Below are positions 1 through 7,047 of a stretch of 60,671 nt of DNA, piece by piece. The number at the start of each line of letters is the position of its first letter. Position 1 is the stretch's first letter. Position numbers and translations under genes: made by a program. Source of the DNA: Chloroflexota bacterium (GTDB lineage Bacteria; Chloroflexota; Dehalococcoidia; Lucifugimonadales; UBA3495); NCBI GenBank assembly GCA_009837355.1, contig VXTR01000039.1, positions 4,128 through 64,798 on the forward strand, given 5' to 3'. The notes beneath the pieces were generated by a model. The model was not told the DNA's origin. It was given only the letters and a program-made list of their open reading frames with translations, and did not search any database.

Positions 1-513
1 GAGGGCATCTGGGTGGACTACCTCTGGCCGCATCCGGTAACGCTGAAGCAGGCCCCGAAAGCGTCCTACGCGGTGCGCCGGGACGGGATGCTTTTCGCGT
101 CGGGCTACTACGTGCAAATCGAAGATCCGGTCGCACGCACCAAGTCATACGTGCAGAGGGCCATCAACCACTACGAGGAAAACGGACTGGAGGCGACGCT
201 CGAGCATTACAACAGCGAGGAGTCTTTTGAAGTTCAATGGCAGCTGCTGATGGCGGATGATGAGCTGACGCTGCTGCTGTCGCCGGTGGCGCAGCACCTG
301 GTGGGGACCAACCTGCACCTGCTTTTCCGAAACACCAATCGGCAGGCGGCCAATGAGCTGGCGGCGGCCACTGAGGAAGGAGCCTGGATCACCTACATAC
401 GGCCCAACGTGAGGTCGTCGGAGACGCTGTACGCGCACATGTGGGCGGTACGGCACGACGGACTGATTTTCATGTCGCGCTACTTTGACGACCAGCCGGA
501 GGACCCGGAGTAG
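1..513 (+). CDS. Cache-domain sensor protein, 3' fragment (5' end outside window)
   Basis: The reading frame is open from base 1 and ends with TAG at 511-513, so this is the C-terminal part of a longer protein. Two similar motifs, YAVRRDGMLFASGYY and WAVRHDGLIFMSRYF, bracket a segment of the type AINHYEENGLEATLEHYN...LVGTNL. That pattern is typical of repeated single-Cache extracellular sensing domains, which bind small ligands outside the cell. A GTG at base 13 could be read as a start, but the frame continues upstream without a stop, so it is more likely internal. No output domain (kinase, cyclase, chemotaxis) lies in the visible part, so its role beyond sensing is unknown. Confidence 0.75.
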   Translation, partial: EGIWVDYLWPHPVTLKQAPKASYAVRRDGMLFASGYYVQIEDPVARTKSYVQRAINHYEENGLEATLEHYNSEESFEVQWQLLMADDELTLLLSPVAQHLVGTNLHLLFRNTNRQAANELAAATEEGAWITYIRPNVRSSETLYAHMWAVRHDGLIFMSRYFDDQPEDPE

Positions 514-561
514 CCGTAGGGGGCGTTGGGTTCCGGTACGGGAGACGATTTCAGGGCGCGG

Positions 562-801
562 CTACGCGGGTGAAAGCAATTGGTTCGCCAGGTCGCGCCC
601 GGACGTGGGCGGGGGCAGGGGTTTGCAGTCGGCCAGATACAGTTCGATGGCTTCGTCAACAGCCTGACAAAGCTCGTCGAAAACCTGCCGTTCGCTGTCT
701 CCGTGACAACCGCCGTAAATCAGGCCCGGCGCGCTGCCCACGTAACACTGGTCCGCTTCGGACCATTCGACAATCTTGACGTAGCGGGCGCTATCGTTCA
801 T
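562..801 (-). CDS. HicB-family antitoxin-like protein (solitary)
   Basis: A 79-residue protein with the HicB half-fold pattern: an N-terminal strand (YVKIVEWSEADQCYVGSAPG), then GCHGDSERQVFDELCQAVDEAIELYL, the family's helix. HicB proteins usually neutralise the HicA mRNA interferase and autoregulate through a C-terminal DNA-binding domain. Here there is no obvious DNA-binding extension and no HicA gene on either side: a tRNA gene lies upstream and a Cache gene downstream. It is therefore an orphan or a stand-alone HicB-like protein. The ATG at 801 is preferred over one eight codons further upstream, which would run to within a few bases of the tRNA gene. Confidence 0.7.
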   Translation of the reverse strand: MNDSARYVKIVEWSEADQCYVGSAPGLIYGGCHGDSERQVFDELCQAVDEAIELYLADCKPLPPPTSGRDLANQLLSPA

Positions 802-829
802 TTTGCAGTTGGAGGGCAGGCACAAAAAA

Positions 830-903
830 TGGCTGGGGATACAGGATTCGAACCTGTGATACCTGATCCAGAGTCAGGCGTCTTACCACTAGACTAATCC
901 CCA
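830..903 (-). tRNA. tRNA-Gln (anticodon CTG)
   Basis: On the minus strand the gene folds into a full cloverleaf. The acceptor stem TGGGGAT pairs with ATCCCCA, and the D-arm contains AGTGGTAAG. The anticodon stem is CCTGA/TCAGG with loop CTCTGGA, giving anticodon CTG (reads CAG, Gln). The T-arm contains GGTTCGAATCC. The discriminator G is followed by a genomically encoded CCA at 830-832. Confidence 0.96.
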
Positions 904-996
904 GCGCGGATTTGATTTTAGCAGACGGTGGGCTGGAATTTCAACGCGATAGCGACGGAGGGCACGGGTGCGGAAAACAGGTAAAGGCCATGGCTT

Positions 997-1025
997 TTGA
1001 CGCCGATAATACGTCGGGCTAGAAT
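997..1025 (+). promoter_or_regulatory. sigma70-type promoter for the DUF6978-DUF1828 pair
   Basis: TTGACG (997-1002), a 17-base spacer and TAGAAT (1020-1025). A start near 1032 would give a short leader before the GTG at 1055, which has GAGG at 1046-1049. Confidence 0.6.
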
Positions 1026-1054
1026 GGAGAGTACGACACCCAAACGAGGCAATA

Positions 1055-1555
1055 GTGACCGATATTATTTCAGAGGCGCGCATTGCCGCGATGATAGCCG
1101 AGCGTAAAGAGATGTCTGAAGACTGGCGCCAGGAACTGGCCAATCTCAAGAACCGCGTCGGACGGCACGAAACTGAAGTTGACCTGACCGGAACAGGCGG
1201 GACTCCGTTTCGAATCCTCATATCCTTGCGGCACAGTTCCCCGGAGAATTTTACTGTCATCCTGATGCTCAACTCGCCGACACATCCGAATTTCCCGCTG
1301 CTGCGTTACGACGGCGGCAGCCACGACCACAGGAACAGGCTGGAAGGGAACCGCATTATTCGCAGACCCCACATCCACAGAGCGACGGAACGCTACCAAA
1401 TCGCAACGTATCAGCGACGACCCGACGGATACGCGGAGGAAACGAAGCGTTATCAAGACTTGGCCGGCGCCTGGGATTGCTTTCGCTCGGACGCGAATCT
1501 GGCGTTTCCTGACGATGACGCCAGCAGATTGCTTCCGCCGCCATTCACAAGGTGA
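1055..1555 (+). CDS. DUF6978-like protein, first gene of a two-gene module
   Basis: A 166-residue protein starting at GTG with GAGG five bases upstream. The N-terminal ~45 residues are helical and charged. They are followed by a beta-rich region (TPFRILISLRHSSPENFTV) and a conserved-looking histidine segment: RYDGGSHDHRN, RPHIHRATERYQ. This matches my recollection of the DUF6978 family, whose function is not known. Its stop overlaps the start of the next gene by four bases (GTGA), implying translational coupling. The clustered histidines could bind metal or support catalysis, which is inference. It sits behind its own promoter, separated from the tRNA, as expected for a mobile accessory module. 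Confidence 0.6.
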   Translation: MTDIISEARIAAMIAERKEMSEDWRQELANLKNRVGRHETEVDLTGTGGTPFRILISLRHSSPENFTVILMLNSPTHPNFPLLRYDGGSHDHRNRLEGNRIIRRPHIHRATERYQIATYQRRPDGYAEETKRYQDLAGAWDCFRSDANLAFPDDDASRLLPPPFTR

Positions 1556-2316
1556 TTGAGATGTCGCTCTCTGAAATCGCCCGCGACTTGCAGGCCCAAA
1601 TCTCCAAATCCATGTACGTCGAGGCCGGAGACGACGGGCGGCATTACGTTGCGACTCCGTTTGTCTTTGGGGACGGAGACCAGCCGGTGATTGCGCTGGC
1701 CCCCGATGGCGACGGGTGGATGCTATCCGACTTGGGGAGTACGCTGTTTCGGCTGGGCTTCCAAATGAGCGACAAGGCCATGGCAAGGCCGGAGAACAAA
1801 CGCCGGCTGAACAGCGCACTGCGCATGGCGGGAATCAGCCGGCGCGACGATGAGTTGACCAGGCCGTTGTTGGACGGGGACTATGCCGATGCGCTGTTTG
1901 ACTTCGTTCATGCCTTACTGAAAATTGACGAGTTGGGGGACTTTGGCGCACCGGTTACCAATCCTACGGGCGCAACGCCGATGCCAAACTATATGCACCC
2001 CAGAACTCCAGACGTGTTCGACTATCTCAAGCAGTGCGTCGCCCAAAGGCGCACCATTACTTACGGCGAGGTTGGTCAAAACGTTGGACTGGCTGCGCAG
2101 GGCACTGCAAAGCCGCTCTTCTACATAAGGGATAAATGCCTGGAGCGAAAGCTTCCGCCAATCACCGCCATTGTTTTCAACAAAAGCACCAGACTGCCCG
2201 GCAAAGGGTTGAAACCCGACGGCACACAGGTGACTTCAGCAGAATGGAAAGATATGCTGGGCCAAGTGTTTGCCACAGACTGGTCAAACGTTGACCTTGT
2301 AAATGACCGTAAATGA
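1552..2316 (+). CDS. DUF1828 protein with a C-terminal alkyltransferase-like (ATL/MGMT-type) domain
   Basis: A 254-residue protein with a GTG start inside the upstream stop. Residues ~1-70 contain the DUF1828 pattern: PFVFGDGDQPVIALAP, then GWMLSDLGSTLFRLGF. Residues ~155-250 look like the winged-helix DNA-binding core of O6-alkylguanine transferase-like proteins: TITYGEVGQNVGLA, a spacer, LPPITAIVFNKSTRLPGKGL, then QVFATDW. The alkyl-accepting Cys of the PCHR motif is absent (TAIVFN instead), which is the condition in non-catalytic ATL proteins. DUF1828 proteins are common in phage and mobile elements and their biochemistry is unclear. Coupling to the DUF6978-like gene suggests a two-protein complex. 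The ATL assignment is from pattern alone. Confidence 0.55.
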   Translation: MIEMSLSEIARDLQAQISKSMYVEAGDDGRHYVATPFVFGDGDQPVIALAPDGDGWMLSDLGSTLFRLGFQMSDKAMARPENKRRLNSALRMAGISRRDDELTRPLLDGDYADALFDFVHALLKIDELGDFGAPVTNPTGATPMPNYMHPRTPDVFDYLKQCVAQRRTITYGEVGQNVGLAAQGTAKPLFYIRDKCLERKLPPITAIVFNKSTRLPGKGLKPDGTQVTSAEWKDMLGQVFATDWSNVDLVNDRK

Positions 2317-2334
2317 ATGAGGAGCATTTTTGTG

Positions 2335-3201
2335 ATGCAACTGGGAGCCATTTTTCCGCAGACTGAGATCGGGGCCGACCCGGTGGCCGTGAAGGATTTT
2401 GCGCAGGCGGCCGAGGCGCTGGGCTACGAGCACCTGCTGGTGTTCGACCACGTGCTGGGCGCGGACCACACGCAGCGGGCCGAGTGGAATCGTCCCTACA
2501 ACAAGGACGATATGTTTCACGAACCGTTCGTGATGTTCGGATACCTGGCCGCGCTGACCGAGAAGATTGAGTTCTGCACGGGCATCATCATCCTGCCGCA
2601 GCGTCAGACGGCGCTGGTGGCGAAGCAGACGGCGGAGGTGGACGTGCTGACGGGCGGGCGGCTGCGGCTGGGCATCGGCGTGGGCTGGAACGAGGTGGAG
2701 TACGAGGCGCTGGGGGAGAACTGGGAGAACCGGGGACGCCGCTCCGCCGAGCAGATTGAAGTGCTGCGGATGCTGTGGACGCAGGAAGTGGTGAACTACG
2801 AGGGGCGATACCACAAGATTACCCACGCCGGCATCAATCCGCTGCCGGTGCAGCGTCCGATTCCGGTGTGGCTCGGCGGCGGCGCGCCCCAGGTGGTGCG
2901 GCGCATCGCGCGGATTGGGGACGGTTGGTTCCCGCAGTTCAAGCCGGACGGCGAGGGACGGGAACGGCTGGAGGAGATGCGGGAGATGGCCCGTGGCTAC
3001 GGACGGGACCCGTCGGCCATCGGCGTGGAGGGTCGCGTCGCGCTGATGGAGAGCAACAACCCGGACGACTGGAACAAGCTGGCGTCGGAATGGAACGACG
3101 CGGGGGCGTCGCACCTGTCGGTGAACACGATGCGGGCGGGACTCCAGGGGCCGGACCAGCATATTGAGGCGATACGGCGGTTCAAGGAAGCGGTGGGGTG
3201 A
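2335..3201 (+). CDS. LLM-class (luciferase-like) F420/FMN-dependent oxidoreductase
   Basis: A 288-residue bacterial-luciferase-fold TIM barrel. Diagnostic segments are MQLGAIFPQTEIGADP at the N-terminus, GYEHLLVFDHVLG, then the pair CTGIIILPQRQTALVAKQTAEVD and GGRLRLGIGVGWNEVEYEAL, split here by a short strand. The C-terminal half has PIPVWLGGGAPQVVRRIARIGDGWFP. Such enzymes use reduced F420 or FMN to oxidise or reduce small organic substrates in the cytoplasm; the substrate cannot be read from sequence. AGGAG at 2320-2324 supports a start at ATG 2335 (or GTG 2332) over the ATG at 2317, which abuts the previous stop. It is one of four paralogues in the window. Confidence 0.85.
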   Translation: MQLGAIFPQTEIGADPVAVKDFAQAAEALGYEHLLVFDHVLGADHTQRAEWNRPYNKDDMFHEPFVMFGYLAALTEKIEFCTGIIILPQRQTALVAKQTAEVDVLTGGRLRLGIGVGWNEVEYEALGENWENRGRRSAEQIEVLRMLWTQEVVNYEGRYHKITHAGINPLPVQRPIPVWLGGGAPQVVRRIARIGDGWFPQFKPDGEGRERLEEMREMARGYGRDPSAIGVEGRVALMESNNPDDWNKLASEWNDAGASHLSVNTMRAGLQGPDQHIEAIRRFKEAVG

Positions 3202-3315
3202 GAAGCATCTGCGCCAAGAAATCCGCCCAGCCTTGACACCTGGGGGGGTAGCGGTCAAAGTCATCCTCACAGGAATCTCACACAAATCCCATAGAATGAC
3301 CGGGAGGAATTCTCC

Positions 3316-3558
3316 ATGCCGTCAACAGAAGAACGTCTCAGGAAACTCATTGCCGACAACCTGGAAGTCGATGGGAAGGCCATCACCGACGTGGACATGA
3401 GCAACAGCCTGCGGGACATCGGGGTGTCCTCGGTGGACATCCTGGCCTTCGCCAGGGTGGTGCAACAGGAGTTCGGCATCCAGTTCGGCGTCGAACAGTG
3501 CACCGAGCTGAAGAATCTGAATGAGGTAATCGCGTACGTGGACGCTAACGCTGGGTGA
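3316..3558 (+). CDS. acyl carrier protein (stand-alone)
   Basis: An 80-residue four-helix carrier protein. The 4'-phosphopantetheine attachment site is in DIGVSSVDILAF; Ser39 is the likely modified residue (SSVD in place of the usual DSLD). A strong GGAGG lies about eight bases before the ATG. No fab genes, ketosynthase or acyl-CoA ligase adjoins it, so whether it serves fatty acid synthesis or a specialised route is open. The atypical SSVD motif argues for a specialised carrier rather than the primary AcpP. Confidence 0.85.
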   Translation: MPSTEERLRKLIADNLEVDGKAITDVDMSNSLRDIGVSSVDILAFARVVQQEFGIQFGVEQCTELKNLNEVIAYVDANAG

Positions 3559-3573
3559 CGCCGGCGGATGACG

Positions 3574-4137
3574 CTATGCTCCACGGGTGGATTCCCGCCT
3601 GCTCCGGGCGAGGATAATGAACCTGGTTGTATTGTCGGGTCGGTCCTGGATGCGGCGGGCGATAATCTCGGCCCTTCCCTCTGCGGCCCGTTGCGAGCAG
3701 ATGGCCGCGGCCGGCTCCGCGCAGCGCTCCATGTCGTCCAGGGCCGCGGCGGTGCTAGCGGAAGCTGACTGCCTGGCCTGTGGCAAACGGCGCTCCAAGT
3801 AGGCCCGGCACTCGGCGATCGCCTGTGGGTGGGAGAACACCACCCGCACCTCTGACGCGCTCACGCCGCACCGGGTCGCCAGGCAATGGTCAGTCGGCAG
3901 GTCTATCTGGTCGCGCGCGACTGCTCCGGTTTGCTGGGCGAGCAGCTCCGCCGTGGCGGCAACCGGCCCGCCCAGGGTGCTTTCGAACGGGACGACGCCC
4001 CGTTCGGCAAGGCCGGACGATACCGCCTCGAACACCTCCGCGATGGTGGTTAGCGGCAGCAGTTCGGCGTTGCCGTCGTAACGCGTGGCGGCTTCTTCGC
4101 TGAACGTCCCCGGCGGTCCCAAGTACGCAATTCGCAT
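3574..4137 (-). CDS. pheA: prephenate dehydratase catalytic domain, no ACT domain
   Basis: A 187-residue protein beginning MRIAYLGPPGTFSEEAA, the canonical prephenate dehydratase start. It continues with GVVPFESTLGGPV (usually VPxENSxxG), SHPQAIAEC and the catalytic motif NTTRF with Thr171. The enzyme converts prephenate to phenylpyruvate in phenylalanine synthesis. Typical bacterial enzymes run to ~270-300 residues with a C-terminal ACT domain that senses Phe. This one stops right after the catalytic domain, and no ACT-encoding frame follows before the ACP gene at 3558. It is therefore probably insensitive to Phe, or is regulated by a separate protein. The Asn-to-Ser change in the VPFEN motif is unusual. 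Confidence 0.8.
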   Translation of the reverse strand: MRIAYLGPPGTFSEEAATRYDGNAELLPLTTIAEVFEAVSSGLAERGVVPFESTLGGPVAATAELLAQQTGAVARDQIDLPTDHCLATRCGVSASEVRVVFSHPQAIAECRAYLERRLPQARQSASASTAAALDDMERCAEPAAAICSQRAAEGRAEIIARRIQDRPDNTTRFIILARSRRESTRGA

Positions 4138-4234
4138 ATTCTTCGCTCCAATCGTGCTTGAGGATGGAGTTCAAGATAGTTGGCAGCATGCGCCGGAATG
4201 AGCAGTTGGCGGATGGGCTGTGGGAACACGGGGG

Positions 4235-5581
4235 CTAGGCGTCACTTTCGTTCCAATTCAGCACGTACTGCACCTGTTCGCCCGTTTCCGGCGAACGACG
4301 TGAGCGCGACTTGGGGTTTTGCTGCCACAGTTCCGTGAGCCGGTCCAGCGCGGCTTGACCTGGTTCATGGTGTCGGGCGAGCCAGCAGCCGATGACGGTG
4401 CCGGTGCGTCCGACGCCGCCCCAGCAGTGGACGTACACCGTCTCGCCGGCCGCGATGTGGGCGTCGATGGCGTCCAGGGTTGCTTTGGTCAACTCCGGGG
4501 ACGACGGGACAGATAAATCCCGGATGGGAAACCGCTGGTGGGAGTGGCCGTTGAGCAGGTCGGCATAGGGTTTCAAATGGTGGTCGGTGGCAGACGGGTC
4601 GGTAAGGTCGATGAAGGCCGACACGCCGGCGTCGGTGAGTTTACGCAGCTTTTCCCGCGATGATGGTTCATCAATGTTGCGAGGGTATTCGCCGGCGAGG
4701 AGTTTGCCGGGGAGCACCCAGTAGCAGTGGTCGATGGGGCGTGGAGGGTTTTCCATCTCTTGGTCGTCGGATTGTTGGGTGAGCTGGTAGTTGATCGACA
4801 TGGAGTTGGGGATGGCCGCTGTCTCGTTCTTTGAGCGGGCTTCGCGCAGGCCGAAGTTTTGAATCCAGCGCATGGTGCGAACGTGTTCCTCGTAATGGCG
4901 ATCGGCGGCCTCCTTGCCGATGAATCCCATGGGGTCGGTCATCCGGGCGGCGGCCCCCAAGGTTCCATGAGCTTGCTGCAACAGTTCGTCGGAATCGGTT
5001 TCGTATCCGGTGATAATCTTGGCGCGCACTGCGCTTGGGCCAGAATCTCCCTCATCCGGGTCCTGATGCCGGAACATCAAGCCGACTGTGAAGCCTATCA
5101 TCAGGCAGTAACGTCCCACATCCCCATCTTCCTGCGCTCGCAACGCTTCGCCTAGTGCGGCACCATATTCGAGAGCGAAGATTTCGGGATCCCGGGTGCG
5201 GGCGTAATGCTCGTTGTTGCTGTCGGGACGTTCCGACGCTTCATTGAGGATATAGCGCATGAAGTTCAAATCTGCGTCTTCGTAGGCGTCGGAAATGTCA
5301 TCACACATTTCCAGGGCCTTGACACCGAACACACCGGCAGTAGTGGCGATTCCGGCGGCTTCGCCGCAGTGATAGGCGTAGTTCAATCCATCCAGTTCAA
5401 AATCATCTTCGTCAAAGTCTCCATACAGGATAAAGGCATGTTGCAAGGCGGTTACGATTAGGTCAATCATATCGTCGTCTCCATTATGTTCGTAATTGCG
5501 TTCCATTTCTTCGAGGTTGGCTGTGCTGGCTGCTTGGGTAATGGCCGGCAATGTATCGGAGTTAGCTAGGCTCCAGGACAA
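4235..5581 (-). CDS. helical-domain protein with C-terminal dual-specificity phosphatase domain
   Basis: A 448-residue protein. Residues ~1-260 form an acidic, helix-rich domain I do not recognise. Residues ~280-448 are a cysteine-based protein phosphatase: an N-terminal CYWVLPGKLLAGEYPRN motif like that of CDKN3/PTP-type bacterial phosphatases, an IDLTDP strand, and the P-loop HCWGGVGRTG (Cys386, Arg392). It would remove phosphate from Tyr/Ser/Thr or from small molecules. Its start overlaps the end of the nuclease-like gene upstream by 20 bases, so the two are probably co-transcribed. ATGs at 5506 and 5470 are alternative starts. The block is less GC-rich than its surroundings, suggesting acquisition. 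Confidence 0.75.
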   Translation of the reverse strand: MSWSLANSDTLPAITQAASTANLEEMERNYEHNGDDDMIDLIVTALQHAFILYGDFDEDDFELDGLNYAYHCGEAAGIATTAGVFGVKALEMCDDISDAYEDADLNFMRYILNEASERPDSNNEHYARTRDPEIFALEYGAALGEALRAQEDGDVGRYCLMIGFTVGLMFRHQDPDEGDSGPSAVRAKIITGYETDSDELLQQAHGTLGAAARMTDPMGFIGKEAADRHYEEHVRTMRWIQNFGLREARSKNETAAIPNSMSINYQLTQQSDDQEMENPPRPIDHCYWVLPGKLLAGEYPRNIDEPSSREKLRKLTDAGVSAFIDLTDPSATDHHLKPYADLLNGHSHQRFPIRDLSVPSSPELTKATLDAIDAHIAAGETVYVHCWGGVGRTGTVIGCWLARHHEPGQAALDRLTELWQQNPKSRSRRSPETGEQVQYVLNWNESDA

Positions 5582-6422
5582 GACGGATTAGCTCTGCCAA
5601 CAACGCTTCATGAGCATCCAGATCGCCTTTGCGAATTCTCAAGTCGTATACCTCCTGATTGCTTGATGGGATATACAATCCGGCTTCATCCAATCGGTCG
5701 GTTAGTGCTTGGTCCTGAGATGTTTTGAACCATGCTTTAAGGCTATGCTTTTGGGGGTAAAATCCTATTGCCGTGCTGACTTTGCCCTGTTTCCTCAAGC
5801 TGATATGCGCTTTGCGATAATTCGGTTCGACTTCAGGGTCAACGCCTTTGACCATTTGAAGCAACTTGTGGAAGATGGGCATAGTTTCCGGGCACTTTGC
5901 ATCCCAAGAATTTTCATCCGCTTGCTCCCCTCCGTCCTCTTCCTCGATGGCTGGCGGAACCCAGTCAAGGACCCGTGTTGCAATTAGCGCGTATTTCCCA
6001 TCAACTTGAACGCATTGCATCTTGATCGCAATCAACGGGATGGATTCATTAAACAATCGCATCACGTTCAAAAAACGCGTGGTGACATCCTCCGCCACAA
6101 TCACGGCAATGTGTTTATGTAGTGGATACCGGGCATTTTCAACGTCCCAATATTCGATGGTCCGGATAATATGAGAAGGGTCGGTGGCACCCAACTGAAG
6201 CTCCACCTCGTACCTTGTGGGCGGTGTCGTGTTCACATTCTCCAAGAGGAGATCAAGACGTCCACCTGTAGGCTGCGACTTTTGCCTTTGAATAACTTCC
6301 AATTCACCCAAACCGAGCAAGGACGGATCTTCAACAATCATATCCTCAAGCCATTGCTCGCTAAACGGCGGGTGGTTCTTCATATTCACAGGTGTTGCAC
6401 TGGTCAAATTTGGCAAGGTCAT
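5562..6422 (-). CDS. predicted PD-(D/E)XK-fold nuclease-like protein
   Basis: A 286-residue protein. The N-terminal half reads FSEQWLEDMIVEDPSLLG, GGRLDLLLEN, YEVELQLG, then IIRTIEYWDVEN. This is the order and spacing of PD-(D/E)XK nuclease-like proteins, with Asp57 and Glu72-x-Glu74 as candidate metal ligands. The usual lysine of ExK is not seen at the expected place (Gln76 follows), so activity is uncertain. The C-terminal third contains KAWFKTSQDQALTDRLDEAG and resembles the DUF-type tail of such proteins. It overlaps the phosphatase gene downstream. A role in defence or in processing of foreign DNA is plausible but not shown. Confidence 0.6.
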   Translation of the reverse strand: MTLPNLTSATPVNMKNHPPFSEQWLEDMIVEDPSLLGLGELEVIQRQKSQPTGGRLDLLLENVNTTPPTRYEVELQLGATDPSHIIRTIEYWDVENARYPLHKHIAVIVAEDVTTRFLNVMRLFNESIPLIAIKMQCVQVDGKYALIATRVLDWVPPAIEEEDGGEQADENSWDAKCPETMPIFHKLLQMVKGVDPEVEPNYRKAHISLRKQGKVSTAIGFYPQKHSLKAWFKTSQDQALTDRLDEAGLYIPSSNQEVYDLRIRKGDLDAHEALLAELIRLVLEPS

Positions 6423-6525
6423 TTCTCCACCTCTTCGTTGGTCAAGTTGCAGATATTATATGTTTTCTTTGAATATCTGTCAATCATTTTCACACAGAGA
6501 CGCTTGCAAAACTCCGAGATCCCCG

Positions 6526-6560
6526 AAGTGCCCCTTTTCCGCACGAAAACGGGGGCACTT
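6526..6560. repeat. long inverted repeat between the small orphan and the nuclease-like gene
   Basis: AAGTGCCCC (6526-6534) and GGGGCACTT (6552-6560) pair perfectly. Inside them TTTTC (6535-6539) pairs with GAAAA (6545-6549) around a CGCAC loop, with one bulged C. The hairpin is flanked by two copies of CTTGCAAAAC (about 6503 and 6559). There is no U-tract directly after it on either strand, so it is not a classic intrinsic terminator. Confidence 0.7.
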
Positions 6561-6595
6561 GCAAAACACAGGACGGGCCGGTGCAAGGTTGTACG

Positions 6596-6853
6596 CTATG
6601 GTTCCAGAGGAAACTCAGCAACCGTTATCTCCACTCTTTCTCCGTCAACTATGAGGAAGACACGCTTTGCCAAGGCGAAATCACCGGCCCGCAGCCTCAA
6701 ATACTTCAGGGTATCCGACTCCTCAACTTCGATACCGTCCGCAGGTGTCACCTCGACTGTGATGCTCACCGTTGGAGGCCCCGAATTTACCTGAAAACTT
6801 GCGTCAACAGTCGAAGGCTGGGCGTCTTTATTGGATGGATTTACCTCTGCCAT
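6596..6853 (-). CDS. small hypothetical protein (85 aa)
   Basis: An 85-residue acidic protein that I do not recognise. After a polar N-terminus it shows alternating beta-type segments: TVSITVEVTP, TLKYLRLRAGDFALAKRVFLIV, ERVEITVAEF. There is no signal peptide or membrane segment. Codon composition is consistent with coding and the antisense reading frames are poor. It is the first gene of a minus-strand series leading to the nuclease-like and phosphatase genes, separated from the former by a 173-base gap that contains the long hairpin. It may be part of the same accessory unit. Confidence 0.5.
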   Translation of the reverse strand: MAEVNPSNKDAQPSTVDASFQVNSGPPTVSITVEVTPADGIEVEESDTLKYLRLRAGDFALAKRVFLIVDGERVEITVAEFPLEP

Positions 6854-7047
6854 GAAGAACCTCTGGTTTCCCCCAATTGGGCGTGCGACCCACCGCCGCC
6901 CTACACGAACTGACCCAGCGTGCTACCCCCGGGTTGGTTCGTTTCTATCCGAATGTGGTTTTCATTTTAACCAACCGGCCGTGTCGGGGCAAATCACGAC
7001 CCGTGTGGACACTTTTGTCGGTTCTGTCAACCTGTTTTGCAAGCGTC

